A stretch of 64,000 nucleotides of DNA from Arenibacter arenosicollis (lineage in GTDB: Bacteria > Bacteroidota > Bacteroidia > Flavobacteriales > Flavobacteriaceae). The DNA is taken from the NCBI RefSeq assembly GCF_014397245.1, contig NZ_JACLHY010000011.1:1-64000 (forward strand), in the 5' to 3' direction. The position numbers and the translations under genes were made by a program. Below, piece by piece: positions 1 through 7,347 of this stretch; the stretch's first letter is position 1; each line of letters starts with the position of its first letter. The notes beneath the pieces are model-generated. The model saw nothing but the letters and a program-made list of their open reading frames with translations, did no database searches and had not been told where the DNA came from.

Positions 1-420
1 GTATCCATGTCCTCATCTGAATCCAAGGGGAAGGCATCCGATGTATCAGGGGTGCCGTCGTTATCATCATCGGTATCGGTGTTGTTGCCCACACCATCGC
101 TGTCCGTATCCATGTCCTCATCTGAATCCAAGGGGAAGGCATCCGATGTATCAGGGGTGCCGTCGTTATCATCATCGGTATCGGTGTTGTTGCCCACACC
201 ATCGCTGTCCGTATCCATGTCCTCATCTGAATCCAAGGGGAAGGCATCCGATGTATCCGGGATGCCGTCGTTATCGTCATCGGTATCGGCGTTGTTGCCC
301 ACTCCATCGCTGTCCGTATCCATGTCCTCATTTGCATCCAAGGGGAAGGCATCCGATGTATCCGGGGTGCCGTCGTTATCGTCATCTTGATCCTGGTAGT
401 TTGGCAGGCCATCATTATCA
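1..420 (-). repeat. 105-bp tandem repeats inside the secreted protein gene
   Basis: Units begin at 1, 106, 211 and 316, each 105 bp (35 codons). Units 1-105 and 106-210 are identical by eye. The unit at 211 differs at a handful of positions and the fourth diverges further. The array continues past the left edge. Near-identity of the outer copies suggests recent expansion or gene conversion. Confidence 0.9.
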
Positions 421-608
421 CTATCTTGGTAACTTTGTGGGTCGGAACAAGTGTTGTTTGTTCTAGAAGTAAAACCTTTACGCGTTTTTTGCTTCTGAAA
501 CTGCTGGCATATTTCCTCTGCAGTCATTTCACTGCTATCTTGAGAATGAGCATTGGAAATAAAAAGTAAAAACAATAAGGCTATTAAATATTTTGATTTA
601 CATTTCAT
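1..608 (-). CDS. Secreted protein with 35-residue Asp-rich (TSP3-like) repeats, partial
   Basis: This is the first 202 codons of a gene that runs off the left edge. I translated it from the minus strand, with the ATG at 608-606. A signal peptide (MKCKSKYLIALLFLLF, then a Ser/Ala region ending near HSQ) is followed by about 45 residues without repeats. After that come acidic repeats of the DTDSDGVGNN...DDDNDGTPDTSDAFPLD type, which resemble calcium-binding thrombospondin type 3 repeats. The unit is exactly 105 bp, and the two leftmost copies are identical. Such proteins in flavobacteria usually end with a type IX secretion sorting domain, but that end lies outside the window. Function is unknown; a calcium-stiffened surface stalk or adhesin is an inference. 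The two long plus-strand reading frames here are shadows of the repeat. Confidence 0.85.
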   Translation of the reverse strand, partial: MKCKSKYLIALLFLLFISNAHSQDSSEMTAEEICQQFQKQKTRKGFTSRTNNTCSDPQSYQDSDNDGLPNYQDQDDDNDGTPDTSDAFPLDANEDMDTDSDGVGNNADTDDDNDGIPDTSDAFPLDSDEDMDTDSDGVGNNTDTDDDNDGTPDTSDAFPLDSDEDMDTDSDGVGNNTDTDDDNDGTPDTSDAFPLDSDEDMD

Positions 609-1013
609 AGATTATCACAATGTTAAGAAAAGCCATTTTTATTTTTCTAAAGATTATAACTAAATGAAGCAGTTTCACAATAGCATTCCATTGTAAATCC
701 ACCAACCATCAAGATAGTTTAATCGATAAACAGCAAAATAAATTAGTCGTTTAAATAGGGAATAAGATTGACAGTCCGCTTGGTTTAAAAAAGGGTTATT
801 TTTGAAAAAATTTTAACAAGAGCTAAAATATGGTAATTACGCTGTGATTTCTATCATAATTAGACTAAAGGACGATATCAGTGCTGAACTACTACCTAGA
901 ATTATGTTGTTTTAAATTTTATGTTAATACCTGAAAAAAATTGAAGAGGATGATGATGTACAAAATGTCTATCACACCATGCAGGAATAATAATTTCCTA
1001 TAATACCATAAAT
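609..1013. other. Intergenic region with no recognised gene
   Basis: AT-rich sequence between the start of the repeat protein and the terminator of the beta-helix gene. It should contain the promoter of the left-edge gene. I found no clear TAnnTTTG box with a matching -33 element, no RNA gene and no reading frame resembling a protein. Confidence 0.5.
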
Positions 1014-1043
1014 AAAAAGAGGCCCGATCATGGGCCTCTTTTT
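1014..1043 (-). terminator. Intrinsic terminator of the beta-helix gene
   Basis: A perfect 12-bp stem (1014-1025 with 1032-1043) has a 6-base loop. The A/T arms supply the U-tract. It lies about 60 bp after the stop codon of the minus-strand gene ending at 1104. Confidence 0.85.
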
Positions 1044-1103
1044 ATTTATATGTTTCAGTTCTTTCTGCTTTAATACAATTCCAACATTTGGAAATATACG
1101 TCT

Positions 1104-2198
1104 TTAGTGCAATTCTTCGTCCTCTTTTATTAGTAGGGATTTGTTCAAATTAAGAAAAACCGTGCTGTCATCTTCCGATGGGGATACCGAATCAACAAAA
1201 TTGTTCTGTTGGTTTCCAGACTCTACAATTGGATTACCATACCACATCTTTCCATTGTTCACAAAAATATTATTCGTAATAGTAGTTTTGGAATCATGTT
1301 TAAAACCTCCACCAGTATTAAGAATGGTCCCAGTATTTCCCTGAAATAGGTTCCCGTCAAAAAGGGTATTATTAACCCCCAGCGTATCCTCGCCCCACGA
1401 TGGAGTATCGCCAATCTTACTTGAAAATGTAAAAAGTAGGCGGCCTGTATTGTTTACAAAGGTAGAGTTTAAAACCTGGTAGCGGTTTACTCCTCTAAAA
1501 CTGGCAATTTGACCATAATTCCTAATAAAGTTACATTTGTTAATTTTTACATAGCGCTCCGTTGAAAAGATTAAGTCCCGATTGTAACTAAATGTAGATT
1601 CCGTTACTGTAATTCTGTTGGTATAGTCACTTTCATTATCTGATGTAAAATTTGGAGTAGATCCCCAATAGCTCCTAAAAAGAGTAGCTGTATTGTTTTT
1701 GAAAATTGAATTGGAGATAGTAATGGTTGAATTGTCTCCTTTGGACCAAAACGCAGTTTGATTGGAAATCCCAGTAACCACTATTTCAGTAGCTATTACA
1801 GATGATCCGGAAACATCAAAAATAGTCCCGTTGTTGTAATTGTTGGCAGAATCAGTAAAGGTAATTCCAGAAATATCCAAGGTAAATCCAGATTCAATTA
1901 CAAACATTCGGTATTCACCAGCACCGGAAATAGTAATATTATCCGCCCCGGACCCCCTAATAACCATATTACTAGTAACATTCGGCAAGTTTGAGGTAAG
2001 GCTAATGGTACCTTTTAACGCAGTATCAAAAATAATTTCATTGATTTTGGTATCGGCATTGGCGGTAATTATTGCACGGCGTAAAGTTCCTTCATTATTA
2101 TCATCGGCAAGGGAAGATACTCTTATTTCCCCCTGTGCATAGGATACTGAAAAACAGATGACTGCAATGAGAAAATATATTATTTGAATTCTTTTCAT
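1104..2198 (-). CDS. Secreted right-handed beta-helix (pectin-lyase-fold) protein
   Basis: A 364-residue protein with a clear signal peptide (MKRIQIIYFLIAVICFSVSYAQ). The mature start, IRVSSLADDNNEGTLRRAI, is the pattern seen at the N-terminus of many secreted parallel beta-helix proteins. The rest is a series of short strand-turn units rich in Asn, Thr, Ser and Ile (for example NITISGAGE, NSTITISNSIFKNNTA), as expected for stacked beta-helix rungs. I see no catalytic polysaccharide-lyase residues and no obvious C-terminal sorting domain, so calling it an enzyme would be a guess. It has its own terminator. Its promoter layout matches that of the gene starting at 6707, which suggests co-regulation. 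Fold confidence is good; function is unknown. Confidence 0.75.
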   Translation of the reverse strand: MKRIQIIYFLIAVICFSVSYAQGEIRVSSLADDNNEGTLRRAIITANADTKINEIIFDTALKGTISLTSNLPNVTSNMVIRGSGADNITISGAGEYRMFVIESGFTLDISGITFTDSANNYNNGTIFDVSGSSVIATEIVVTGISNQTAFWSKGDNSTITISNSIFKNNTATLFRSYWGSTPNFTSDNESDYTNRITVTESTFSYNRDLIFSTERYVKINKCNFIRNYGQIASFRGVNRYQVLNSTFVNNTGRLLFTFSSKIGDTPSWGEDTLGVNNTLFDGNLFQGNTGTILNTGGGFKHDSKTTITNNIFVNNGKMWYGNPIVESGNQQNNFVDSVSPSEDDSTVFLNLNKSLLIKEDEELH

Positions 2199-2293
2199 TC
2201 TCGATGGAATTTATACTCTAGTTGCTGATTTATAAATCGTTTTTCCTTGTTATAAATAGACTTATACTTTGTTCATTCATAACGTATTGAGAT

Positions 2294-2380
2294 CAAAATT
2301 AGTATTTCAACCATTGTAAAGTATTTATTATGACACCAAAGATGTGAAAGTGTTAAATTTTGTTGTGAACTAGACTATAA
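2294..2380 (-). promoter_or_regulatory. Putative activator-type promoter of the beta-helix gene
   Basis: On the minus strand a Bacteroidota -7 box, TAATTTTG (2301-2294), lies 96 bp before the start codon. A 28-bp upstream element (2353-2380) lies 52 bp further up. No TTG is found at the usual -33 distance. The same arrangement, with identical 52-bp spacing, stands before the gene starting at 6707. Activator dependence is an inference. Confidence 0.5.
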
Positions 2381-2564
2381 GTAAAGTCTTGACTATTTTG
2401 ATTCTTGCCAAATCCATACCAAAAATAGGTTTTGGCCTATTAACTGATTAATAGTATTGGTCTATTCTGGAATATCATATTAGGAAATATTTTTATTAAG
2501 ACCCTTCTAACGCATATACGGAAATGGAAAAAAAGAGGAATCCCGTTCATAAAAATTTTGAATT

Positions 2565-2604
2565 AAAAAATAGGGCTAATGCCTATGCAATAGCCCTATT
2601 TTTT
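2565..2604 (-). terminator. Intrinsic terminator of the PorP operon
   Basis: A 14-bp perfect stem (2565-2578 with 2591-2604) has a 12-base loop and A/T-rich arms giving a U-tract on the minus strand. It lies about 20 bp after the porP-like stop codon. Confidence 0.85.
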
Positions 2605-2625
2605 TTTTAATCGCTCACAACTTCT

Positions 2626-3513
2626 TTAAAAAAGGAACCTCAACAAAAATTCGTTGGTGTTTTTGGCACTTGCCAGTTCACTTCGGGTACTTATCTCATA
2701 GGCATAGCCCAAAAGCAATCTTTTTTTGATGCTGAAATTCACCAGTCCGGCAAATGCCCCATCTGTCCTGTAACTGCCTCCTAATTCAAAAATGTTGTCA
2801 AAGGATAGCATAGCGTTGAAATCTACGGAAATTGGTGCACCGCTTACATAACGTCCCATGGCGGATGGCCTGAGCATTAGGTTGGTGATGGGATTCAACA
2901 TTAGCTCATACCCCGCCGTGGCGTAGACATGTGGCTTGGCCAAAGCTGCCGTTGCCACTCCGTTGTCGTTATCTGCACGGTCCGTAGACAGGAGACGTGG
3001 AACCGCCAAAGAAGCATACCACTTACCGTTTTTCAACAAGGCCCCTACCCCAACATTGGGATTAAAGCGGGATATAGAGGAGATACTGGGGTCCGAATTT
3101 ACGTTATAGGTCTCCAGGCCCGAGGTGTTAACGCTGTAGGTGTTACCACCTGCCTTTAATCCAAGGTATAGCTCCGTTCCTTGGGACAACTGTAGTCTAT
3201 ACGAAAAATCGATTCCCGTAAAGGTCTGACTCTCCACAAAGGTATTACTGTTGTAAATGGATATGCCGATCCCCAACTTTTTGCCCAAGGTGGTCCCGAA
3301 GGATACCGCCTCTGCACTGGGGGCATCCTGGATGCCAGTCCATTGTTGTCTGAAAGTAGCCGTGACCATTGTTTCCCCATCCACCCCAACATAGGCCGGG
3401 TTATAGCTATTCATATGGTACATATAATTGGTGACCACCCCTTCCTGTTGGGCAAACGAACTTCCGCCCACTATCAAAAGTGCGCCTAAAATAATCTTAT
3501 TTAATATCTGCAT
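2626..3513 (-). CDS. PorP/SprF family type IX secretion system membrane protein
   Basis: An outer-membrane beta-barrel protein of the PorP/SprF family, about 295 residues from the chosen start. Members assist secretion or attachment of specific T9SS substrates, in the way SprF serves the SprB adhesin. Family marks are the N-terminal block QQEGVVTNYMYHMNSYNPAYVG, FRQQWTGI with GAPISVDFNAML and LGGSYR downstream, and a barrel-like alternating C-terminus ending LLRFLF. I start at the ATG at 3513 because it opens a normal signal peptide (MQILNKIILGALLIVGGSSFAQ). The 20-codon longer frame would overlap the upstream gene. The gene lies 35 bp behind the TSP3-repeat/CHU_C gene, the usual substrate-partner pairing. 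Confidence 0.9.
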   Translation of the reverse strand: MQILNKIILGALLIVGGSSFAQQEGVVTNYMYHMNSYNPAYVGVDGETMVTATFRQQWTGIQDAPSAEAVSFGTTLGKKLGIGISIYNSNTFVESQTFTGIDFSYRLQLSQGTELYLGLKAGGNTYSVNTSGLETYNVNSDPSISSISRFNPNVGVGALLKNGKWYASLAVPRLLSTDRADNDNGVATAALAKPHVYATAGYELMLNPITNLMLRPSAMGRYVSGAPISVDFNAMLSFDNIFELGGSYRTDGAFAGLVNFSIKKRLLLGYAYEISTRSELASAKNTNEFLLRFLF

Positions 3514-3548
3514 TTTATTGATTTCTTTTTCTGTAAATAATAGTTTGG

Positions 3549-6500
3549 TTACCGTGAAGTGATATAAAGCCATCCGTCCTGGTCTACTTTTCCATCTCCC
3601 TCATAATCGATCTGAAAATAGTAGGATCCGGCATCAGGAAGTTTGGCTCCTAGGTCTTTGTAACGGCCGTCCCAAATATTCTGGTACTTACGTGCCGAGA
3701 AGACCTCTTTCCCCCAAGAGTTGAATACCCTTACCAAAGAATTGGGATAGTTCTCTATATTGGAAATCACCCAGGTATCATTGATCCCGTCTCCGTTGGG
3801 CGTAAAGGATTGTGAAATATTAAGTTCAACGGTATCACATACATTGCCAAGACTATCGTTGTCCCGGTCCTCCTGACCTGGGTTGTGCACAGCCGGGCAG
3901 TTGTCCAAAGAATCCTGAATACCATCACCGTCGGCATCCTTCTGGGAATCTGCACAGCCTATGGCATCCACACTTTCACCGGATGCAGTATTAGGACATT
4001 CGTCAAGCTCATCACTCACACCGTCGTTGTCAGTATCCTTTTGGGAAGTAGTACACCCATTTGCGTCCACTGCCTCATCCTCGGGCGAAGCTGGACATTG
4101 ATCTTCTGCATCGTTCACTCCATCAAAATCACTGTCCTTTTGGGAGTCCGAACAACCATTGGCATCGACAGACTCTCCAGCGGGAGTAGCAGGACAATCA
4201 TCCACCTCATTCTTGACTTCATCGCCATCTGCATCTTTTTGGGAAGCGGAACAGCCCATGCTATCCGCATTTTCACCTCCTGGGGTATTATCACAGATAT
4301 CAATCGCATCTAAAACACCATCGTCATCCGAATCCTTTTGACTATCTGAACAACCATTGGCATCTACAGTTTCTCCACTCGGAGTATTGTAACAAGTATC
4401 AACATTGTCCATTATCCCGTCGTTATCACTATCTTTTTGACTATCTGAACATCCGTTGGCATCTACGGGTTCTCCCGTGGGTGTATTGCTACAATTATCG
4501 ACATTATCCATAACACCATCGTTATCGGCATCCTTTTGACTATCCGAACATCCGTTGGCATCTGCTGTTTCTCCGCTTGGCGTATTGGCACAGGTATCGA
4601 TCGCATCAGAAACACCATCGTTATCTGCATCCTTTTGTGAATCTGAACATCCGTTGGCGCCTACATTTTCTCCGCTTGCGGTATCGGCACAGGTATCCGT
4701 ATCATCCATAACACCATCATTATCACTGTCCTTTTGACTATCCGAACAACCATTGTTATCTACAATTTCTCCTGTAGGCGTATTGGCACAGGTATCCGTA
4801 TCATCCATAACACCATCGTTATCACTGTCCTTTTGACTATCCGAACAACCATTCGCATCTACAGATTCTCCTGAAGGGGTATCTGCACAAGTATCGGCAT
4901 CATCCATAACACCATCGTCATCGCTGTCTTTTTGACTATCGGAACATCCGTTAGCACCTACTGTTTCCCCTGTTGGAGTATCAGCACAGATATCAATAGC
5001 ATCTGAAACACCATCATTATCTGCATCTTTTTGACTGTCCGAACATCCGTTGGCATCTACTGTTTCTCCGTTTGGCGTGTTTGCACAGGTATCTACATCG
5101 TCCATGACACCGTCGTCATCGCTGTCCTTTTGGCTATCGGAACATCCATTTGAATCAGGTGTTTCCCCGGATGGTGTATCTGCACAGGTATCAACATCGT
5201 CCATGACACCATCGTCATCGCTGTCCTTTTGGCTATCAGAGCATCCATTTGAATCAGGTGTTTCCCCAGTCGGTGTATTCGCACAGATATCTACATCGTC
5301 CATGACACCATCGTCATCGCTGTCCTTTTGGCTATCAGAACATCCATTTGAATCAGGTGTTTCCCCAGTCGGTGTATTCGCACAGATATCTACATCGTCC
5401 ATGACACCATCATTGTCACTATCCTTTTGACTATCCGAACATCCATTTGAATCAGGTGTTTCCCCGGATGGTGTATCAGCACAGGTATCAACATCGTCCA
5501 TGACACCATCATTGTCACTATCCTTTTGACTATCCGAACATCCGTTGGCATCTACAGACTGCCCACTGGGAGTACTTGGACATAAATCAAGGGAATCATG
5601 TATACCGTCCTGATCCGTATCTAAAAAAGGCTTTTCAAATACTATATTTCCCAAAAAATCACTGGAAGAAGTAGATATAGTACTTATATTCCCTGAAATA
5701 AGATCAACATGTTTTAAAACATTGGAGGACACAACATACAAGAATGATCCCGTTGGATCAATTTCCATATGGCTTACAGAACCAGTATTGTAGGTATCTG
5801 AGGAAAGTGAATGAGCATTCGTACTAAGATTTCTTTCTATAACCTTTACTCCACCCCCTGTTCCTACATAAATTTTAGAACCATCATTATTTGAAACTAC
5901 ATCAACAGCACCACCTACATTAATATAATCGATTACTGAATTGGTATTTGTATCTATAATTGCTATATCTGATGAATGATTGGAGTTTTCTACCCCATAT
6001 ATATCTGTCATCAATGAAGGATCATTTGCACAACTACTATAACCCCAACTTGTATTACATACATAGACAAAATTATTATCGGAACTAATATTTAACCTTG
6101 TTGCTCCAGAAATACCCGAATGAATTTTAATTTCGCTTCCTGTTGAAGTATCATAAACGGACACTCCTTTTTTTCGAGGATCCAAATTTGCCACATATAG
6201 TTTCGTTCCAGAAGAATTAATTGCTAATCTAACGCTTTGATATGCTTCATTAGGATTTGCTGCATTACAAGTTCCCGTATTCCTACTCACAAAATTTGTA
6301 CTCAATTGTGAATTAACATCATAAATGTTAACACTATATGCAGCTGCCGTATAAATCTTGCTTCCAGAGGGAGAGGATACAATTCCACTTTTACCAGAAA
6401 AATTGCTGATATTTCCTATTATAGAATTATCTGATAAATCTATAATTTTAGTACCACCGCCGCAATTATAACAATCTTGAAAAAGATATTTATTATCATT

Positions 6501-6707
6501 ACTTACACCAATCGTTCTTTCGTTGTTACGCCAATTTGTATCCCCAGAAATTGGGCCTATAGTTCCGGACAAAGTATGGGTATCTGTATTGATGATTTGA
6601 ATATTACCCCCTTTCAATGCAGAAACGTAGGCTTTGTTTTGTGAAAACAATGCTAAAGGAGTCAATAGTAAGAAAAATAGAATTTTAATAAAACTTTGGT
6701 TATTCAT
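3549..6707 (-). CDS. T9SS type B substrate: beta-propeller, 17 TSP3-like repeats, gliding-motility C-terminal domain
   Basis: A 1052-residue secreted protein. Residues 1-22 are a signal peptide. Residues 25-360 form YncE/YVTN-like propeller blades (NKAYVSALKGGNIQIINT, SSDNNFVYVCN, NNDGSKIYVGTGGG). From about residue 363 there are 17 repeats of 33 residues of the DSDNDGVMDDVDTCADTPSG type, each with a pair of Cys and many Asp, followed by a shorter final unit. This is the thrombospondin type 3 pattern that binds calcium. The C-terminus (SFTPNGDGINDTWVI... to the end) is the CHU_C / gliding-motility-associated domain that directs T9SS type B export. It sits in an operon with the PorP/SprF-like gene. 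A calcium-dependent surface adhesin is the likely role; the ligand is unknown. Confidence 0.88.
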   Translation of the reverse strand: MNNQSFIKILFFLLLTPLALFSQNKAYVSALKGGNIQIINTDTHTLSGTIGPISGDTNWRNNERTIGVSNDNKYLFQDCYNCGGGTKIIDLSDNSIIGNISNFSGKSGIVSSPSGSKIYTAAAYSVNIYDVNSQLSTNFVSRNTGTCNAANPNEAYQSVRLAINSSGTKLYVANLDPRKKGVSVYDTSTGSEIKIHSGISGATRLNISSDNNFVYVCNTSWGYSSCANDPSLMTDIYGVENSNHSSDIAIIDTNTNSVIDYINVGGAVDVVSNNDGSKIYVGTGGGVKVIERNLSTNAHSLSSDTYNTGSVSHMEIDPTGSFLYVVSSNVLKHVDLISGNISTISTSSSDFLGNIVFEKPFLDTDQDGIHDSLDLCPSTPSGQSVDANGCSDSQKDSDNDGVMDDVDTCADTPSGETPDSNGCSDSQKDSDNDGVMDDVDICANTPTGETPDSNGCSDSQKDSDDDGVMDDVDICANTPTGETPDSNGCSDSQKDSDDDGVMDDVDTCADTPSGETPDSNGCSDSQKDSDDDGVMDDVDTCANTPNGETVDANGCSDSQKDADNDGVSDAIDICADTPTGETVGANGCSDSQKDSDDDGVMDDADTCADTPSGESVDANGCSDSQKDSDNDGVMDDTDTCANTPTGEIVDNNGCSDSQKDSDNDGVMDDTDTCADTASGENVGANGCSDSQKDADNDGVSDAIDTCANTPSGETADANGCSDSQKDADNDGVMDNVDNCSNTPTGEPVDANGCSDSQKDSDNDGIMDNVDTCYNTPSGETVDANGCSDSQKDSDDDGVLDAIDICDNTPGGENADSMGCSASQKDADGDEVKNEVDDCPATPAGESVDANGCSDSQKDSDFDGVNDAEDQCPASPEDEAVDANGCTTSQKDTDNDGVSDELDECPNTASGESVDAIGCADSQKDADGDGIQDSLDNCPAVHNPGQEDRDNDSLGNVCDTVELNISQSFTPNGDGINDTWVISNIENYPNSLVRVFNSWGKEVFSARKYQNIWDGRYKDLGAKLPDAGSYYFQIDYEGDGKVDQDGWLYITSR
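3939..5621 (-). repeat. 17 tandem 99-bp units coding for TSP3-like repeats
   Basis: The repeat register was checked at both ends: the first unit begins at 5621, and 17 x 99 bp brings the 18th, degenerate unit to 3938. Units in the middle (about 5130-5530) are nearly identical at DNA level. The outermost units are more diverged. Confidence 0.9.
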
Positions 6708-6737
6708 ATTTGCGAGGGCTGGTTTTTATTTAAAATA

Positions 6738-6793
6738 TGTAGTCTATTTCCTGAACTTTAACAATTCAATACTCATTGCACAGATAGACTACA
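6738..6793 (-). promoter_or_regulatory. Inverted repeat in the 5' leader of the TSP3-repeat gene
   Basis: TGTAGTCTAT (6738-6747) and ATAGACTACA (6784-6793) are perfect 10-bp complements separated by 36 bases. They lie between the putative -7 box and the start codon, so the transcript leader could fold. Function is unknown. Confidence 0.35.
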
Positions 6794-6800
6794 ATGGAGC

Positions 6801-6887
6801 CAAAAGTAGCAATACACCGCTATAATGGGTAGTTTATCCAGGCCAATGATGTATAAACATTAAATTATGTTGTGAAATATCCTATAA
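6801..6887 (-). promoter_or_regulatory. Putative activator-type promoter of the TSP3-repeat/PorP operon
   Basis: A minus-strand -7 box, TACTTTTG (6808-6801), lies 94 bp before the start codon. The 28-bp element at 6860-6887 lies 52 bp upstream of it and matches 24 of 28 positions of the element at 2353-2380. The shared core is TTAAATTWTGTTGTGAA, written on the plus strand. No convincing -33 TTG is present. Confidence 0.5.
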
Positions 6888-7068
6888 CTGTAGTCACAAT
6901 TGTATGTAGGAAAATTAATCGCTTACAATTACCTGCCATTCAGGCCATTTTAGTACTTAACTATTGCCTTGATCTGGGAATTACATTTAGAATTTAAGTA
7001 AAAATAGAATCTGTGAAGAAATTTGATATAATATTAGAGTAAGGTGAATGGCACAAAATTTCGGTAGT

Positions 7069-7197
7069 TTAAAAACTATTCTCTGGAATCTTGCCCTCCA
7101 CTCCCATAAAGAATGCCTTATAAGTTATAAAATACAGTTCCTTATCGTCTGTAGGATATTGCGGTTTGGAAATTTTAATCTGCTTTTTTCCAAAGTC
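7069..7197 (-). pseudogene. Orphan 3' end of the acyltransferase gene (129-bp direct repeat)
   Basis: This stretch is about 94% identical (7 mismatches by eye) to 24857-24985, the last 42 codons and stop of the PlsC-like acyltransferase. The frame is intact and reads DFGKKQIKISKPQYPTDDKE and onward to KIPENSF-stop, with four amino-acid differences. Similarity starts exactly at the stop codon and ends sharply at 7197. There is no start codon and no upstream part of the gene, so it is a remnant. Both copies face the same way and they bracket the two giant genes. Confidence 0.9.
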
Positions 7198-7287
7198 TTG
7201 CAATACAATAATGAAATAAATTTTATAAAAGTATTATTACCTGTAATCATCCCTGGAAAGACTAATAACTCGACTATTAACAAAAAA

Positions 7288-7316
7288 AATAGCACCGGAT
7301 TTTGCCCGGTGCTATT
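7288..7316 (-). terminator. Intrinsic terminator of the giant-gene operon
   Basis: An 11-bp stem (7288-7298 with 7306-7316), a 7-base loop and an A8 run at 7282-7289 that becomes the U-tract on the minus strand. It lies about 30 bp after the stop codon of the 2871-codon gene. Confidence 0.88.
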
Positions 7317-7347
7317 ACTGCTATTACATTGAATACTATATTATGTG

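Noticed and set aside
7-466. Plus-strand open frames of 127 and 141 codons with repetitive peptides
   Set aside because: They are antisense shadows of the Asp-rich repeat gene on the minus strand, which has the signal peptide and a recognised repeat type.
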